Shown here in pieces: positions 5,662-7,965 of a stretch of DNA of 7,965 nt. Within the stretch, counting starts at the first letter, position 1; each line of letters opens with the position of its first letter. Position numbers and translations under genes: made by a program. The notes under the pieces were generated by a model. That model was not told the origin of the DNA. It worked only from the letters and a program-made list of their open reading frames with translations, and ran no database searches. The DNA lies in assembly GCA_934343805.1 (NCBI GenBank), contig CAKRIN010000048.1:1-7965 (forward strand). The letters are read 5' to 3'. Origin of the DNA: an uncultured Lachnospira sp. GTDB lineage: Bacteria > Bacillota > Clostridia > Lachnospirales > Lachnospiraceae.

Positions 5662-7965
5662 CTACAATTCAAAAACCTGGGCAGAACGTCCCTTTACTTC
5701 TACAACCTTGTCACCAAGGCCACTGACCTGAAGCTTGAGTGTACGAGGCAATGCATTCACCACCTTGAGCCAGGTCTTACCGGTTTTAGAATCCTTTACT
5801 ACACTGGTACCTACATAACGCTTCAAGGCTGCAGACAAATTCAGTTCTGAAGCGATATAGGTATCACCAGCATGCTGCCCGAACATCTTCTGCATCTTAT
5901 AGCTTTCGGTAAGACGAATCTTTTCTGAGTTATCGAAATAAATCATGTCCGGATTCCAATTGCTGTAACCGTTCTTGCAAAGCAATGGTGCATAAGAGGT
6001 CATCTCAACAACATCGGCATTGCGCTCTACATTGCAAAGATGGATGCCCTCAGCCAAAGCCCAGTCTAACTCATTATTACCATTGGCTGCATACTCGCCC
6101 AAATAAACCTTCGGTGCCTTACGGTCGTAGTTATCGTAGTAGTCCTGATGATTGATGAACCATCCCGGTTTCTCGTAGTAATGTTCGTCCACCGCATCAA
6201 TCCATTGCTTATTCTCCTTGGCAATCTTCCAGCCCTCAATATAATCAGAAGAAGGATAATGGAATGGACCCACCGTACCTATAACTTCTATTTCAGGATG
6301 CTTCTGCTTCAAAGCTTTACATATCATCAGATAGCGTTTCTCGAAATCTGTTGAAATCAGATCTTCGTTACCGATTCCCACCATCTTGAGATTGAAAGGA
6401 GCAGGATGACCAGCATCGGCTCTCATCTTAGCCCACTTTGAAGTGGAAGGATCACCATTCGCCCACTCCACCAGGTCAAGCACATTCTGAACATACTGCG
6501 GCATCTCTGCCATTGGGATTCCTCCCTGCTGACCACAGATTCCATCAGCATTAGGCTGCGAATTCTGACAAGGCACGCCTGCCGCTAATACAGGCAGCGG
6601 CTCTGCTCCCATATCTTCACACCACTGGAAATACTCAAAAAATCCCAGCTTACGAGTCTGATGATAATTCCAGACGTTGAGTGCTGGCTTACGGTCTTTC
6701 TGCGGACCTATGCTCTCTTTCCAATGATAAATATTCTCCAAGCCCTGTCCATGAAGCATACATCCACCAGGAAAACGGACAAAGCGTGGCTTCAATTCTG
6801 CGATAGTCTCAGCCAAGTCTTTTCTTAATCCATGTCCTTTATAGGTATCTTGCGGCATCAGACTCACAAGGTCTACAGCCACTTTTTCCTCACCCTTCGG
6901 GATAATGGCAAACCGGATATCCTTGCCATCTCCCCAATCACCTTTATACTTGTCGGTAACGATGAGTTGGGCTTTATATTCCCCCCATGCAGCACCTTGT
7001 ATTTTCATCTTAGCCTGAGCAATAGGAAGACCTTCCTTATCGACAAGCGCCACGGTAAGCTGTTTTTTCTTACCATCGATGCATCGGGCATATAGACTCA
7101 CATCGTAGGCAGCACCGCGCTTGATAGCGATGCCTTCCCAACCTTTGTTATATATAGGTAGGGAACCCATCATGACAAAATGAGAATTATTCTTGCTCAC
7201 GCCATTTTCTGTAGAGATTCGGGCAGGAGCATTCTCATCACCGGTAGAAGGCGAAAGTTCAACACCCATCCAGGCAGTAGTGGCATTCCACCCTTTTTTC
7301 TCGCCATTATATTCGAAATCACCATTCTGCAGCAGCTCAGCACATAGACCACCATCGGCAGCCCTACTGATGTCTTCAAAGAAGATACCTATCAGTTTAT
7401 CAGAGATACGATACGACTTCTGAGGCTTGACATGAAGCTGAGCGGTCACTTCACTACCACTTCCCAACTCTGTACCCTTTTCTTTCAGATATGCCTGAAG
7501 CTCAGCTTCATTGTGGGGCAACTGCCGGCTGTTCTCCCGATTCTCTTCAGCGAGAGCCTTATGCCAGGAACGGATATAATCAAGATGAATTGAAGGAATA
7601 TCAAAGTCGTTGCCTTCATATCGTTTTCCATTGATGGTAGCAGTATCCCGCTGCCAGAGAATATCATCAGCAGTAGCTTCGAGCGAATCCTCCTCAAAAG
7701 TACGGAAATTCTTATCGGCATGAACATATCTCTTCCCCTTGGCAGTCTTCAGATAGATATCAAAAGAACCATCATCCATCTGATAAGCAGCCACATCCGT
7801 GATACCCTTCTCTTTCATGATGGGATAATCCTGTGGACGCCAAGTAACCAGATCTTCCGAATATGCCACAGCAAATTGAGGCGAACGGCTATTGACGCTC
7901 CAAAGTGCACGCCAGGTACCATCATTTGCCTTCATCACAAAAGGACGATACATTTTCTTCTCGCT
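5662..7965 (-). CDS. Alpha-L-arabinofuranosidase, GH51 (N-terminus cut by window edge)
   Basis: The frame is open to the window edge: the last codons before ATG-7953 read S-E-K-K with no stop, so the true start, and any signal peptide, lie outside. The visible part is 767 residues. In its numbering, residues 1-90 look like blades of a five-bladed propeller of the GH43/GH32 kind (RPFVMKANDG; AVAYSEDLVTW; DDGSFDIYLKT; FRTFEED). Residues 95-180 are a linker rich in charged residues. GIFFEDISRAADGGLCAELL (193-212) opens the GH51 part, with a CBM4/9-like beta-sandwich around 213-370 (starting QNGDFEY). The catalytic barrel runs from about 385, with FPGGC at 398-402, acid/base E534 in GIGNED, and nucleophile E624 in YLGEYAA. 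The C-terminal beta domain ends at the stop. It should release alpha-L-arabinofuranosyl groups from arabinoxylan or arabinan. Export to periplasm or cell surface is expected from the family but unseen. A terminator follows, so it is not co-transcribed with ilv. Confidence 0.92.
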   Translation of the reverse strand, partial: SEKKMYRPFVMKANDGTWRALWSVNSRSPQFAVAYSEDLVTWRPQDYPIMKEKGITDVAAYQMDDGSFDIYLKTAKGKRYVHADKNFRTFEEDSLEATADDILWQRDTATINGKRYEGNDFDIPSIHLDYIRSWHKALAEENRENSRQLPHNEAELQAYLKEKGTELGSGSEVTAQLHVKPQKSYRISDKLIGIFFEDISRAADGGLCAELLQNGDFEYNGEKKGWNATTAWMGVELSPSTGDENAPARISTENGVSKNNSHFVMMGSLPIYNKGWEGIAIKRGAAYDVSLYARCIDGKKKQLTVALVDKEGLPIAQAKMKIQGAAWGEYKAQLIVTDKYKGDWGDGKDIRFAIIPKGEEKVAVDLVSLMPQDTYKGHGLRKDLAETIAELKPRFVRFPGGCMLHGQGLENIYHWKESIGPQKDRKPALNVWNYHQTRKLGFFEYFQWCEDMGAEPLPVLAAGVPCQNSQPNADGICGQQGGIPMAEMPQYVQNVLDLVEWANGDPSTSKWAKMRADAGHPAPFNLKMVGIGNEDLISTDFEKRYLMICKALKQKHPEIEVIGTVGPFHYPSSDYIEGWKIAKENKQWIDAVDEHYYEKPGWFINHQDYYDNYDRKAPKVYLGEYAANGNNELDWALAEGIHLCNVERNADVVEMTSYAPLLCKNGYSNWNPDMIYFDNSEKIRLTESYKMQKMFGQHAGDTYIASELNLSAALKRYVGTSVVKDSKTGKTWLKVVNALPRTLKLQVSGLGDKVVEVKGRSAQVFEL

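Noticed and set aside
5516..5731. Short plus-strand frames spanning the spacer and the end of the glycosidase gene
   Set aside because: They run through the terminator hairpin and into a confident gene on the other strand, and show no domain or promoter.
1..7965. Mobile elements, CRISPR arrays, tRNA or rRNA genes, prophage or defence genes
   Set aside because: No repeat-spacer pattern, transposase, integrase, tRNA-like cloverleaf or rRNA sequence was seen; the genes are ordinary metabolism with uniform style.

Overview
The window looks like a chromosomal segment from a Bacteroidales member, most likely a Prevotellaceae species (Prevotella or Segatella). Three things support this. Two intergenic regions carry the Bacteroidetes-type promoter (-33 TTTG-like box, about 20 bases, then TAnnTTTG). 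Start codons mostly lack Shine-Dalgarno sequences and sit behind A/T-rich leaders. The proteins resemble Bacteroides homologues closely, as far as I can judge from memory. All supported genes lie on the minus strand, so transcription runs from high to low coordinates.

In order of transcription: (1) 7965-5662 holds most of a large alpha-L-arabinofuranosidase (GH51) whose start lies beyond the window edge; it ends in a strong hairpin terminator at 5587-5637. (2) A spacer of 288 bases (5374-5661) carries a good promoter for the next unit. (3) 5373-1166 is the branched-chain amino-acid operon ilvD, ilvB, ilvN: dihydroxy-acid dehydratase, acetolactate synthase catalytic subunit and its regulatory subunit. 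A second strong terminator follows ilvN at 1100-1150. (4) 972-160 encodes an acyl-ACP thioesterase of the plant-FatA/FatB-like bacterial type. (5) Directly after its stop is the best promoter of the window (120-151), which fires into about 115 bases of unrecognised leader or gene start that run off the left edge.

IlvB and IlvN form acetolactate (or acetohydroxybutyrate) from pyruvate. IlvC, not seen here, would convert this to the dihydroxy acid, and IlvD dehydrates that to the keto acid precursor of valine, leucine and isoleucine. The thioesterase releases free fatty acids from acyl carrier protein. It is a usual neighbour of ilv genes in Bacteroides, although here it is separated from ilvN by a terminator. 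The arabinofuranosidase belongs to plant polysaccharide breakdown and appears to be only a physical neighbour. Most of the window is ordinary core metabolism. The least explained part is the strong promoter and potentially structured leader at 1-151.
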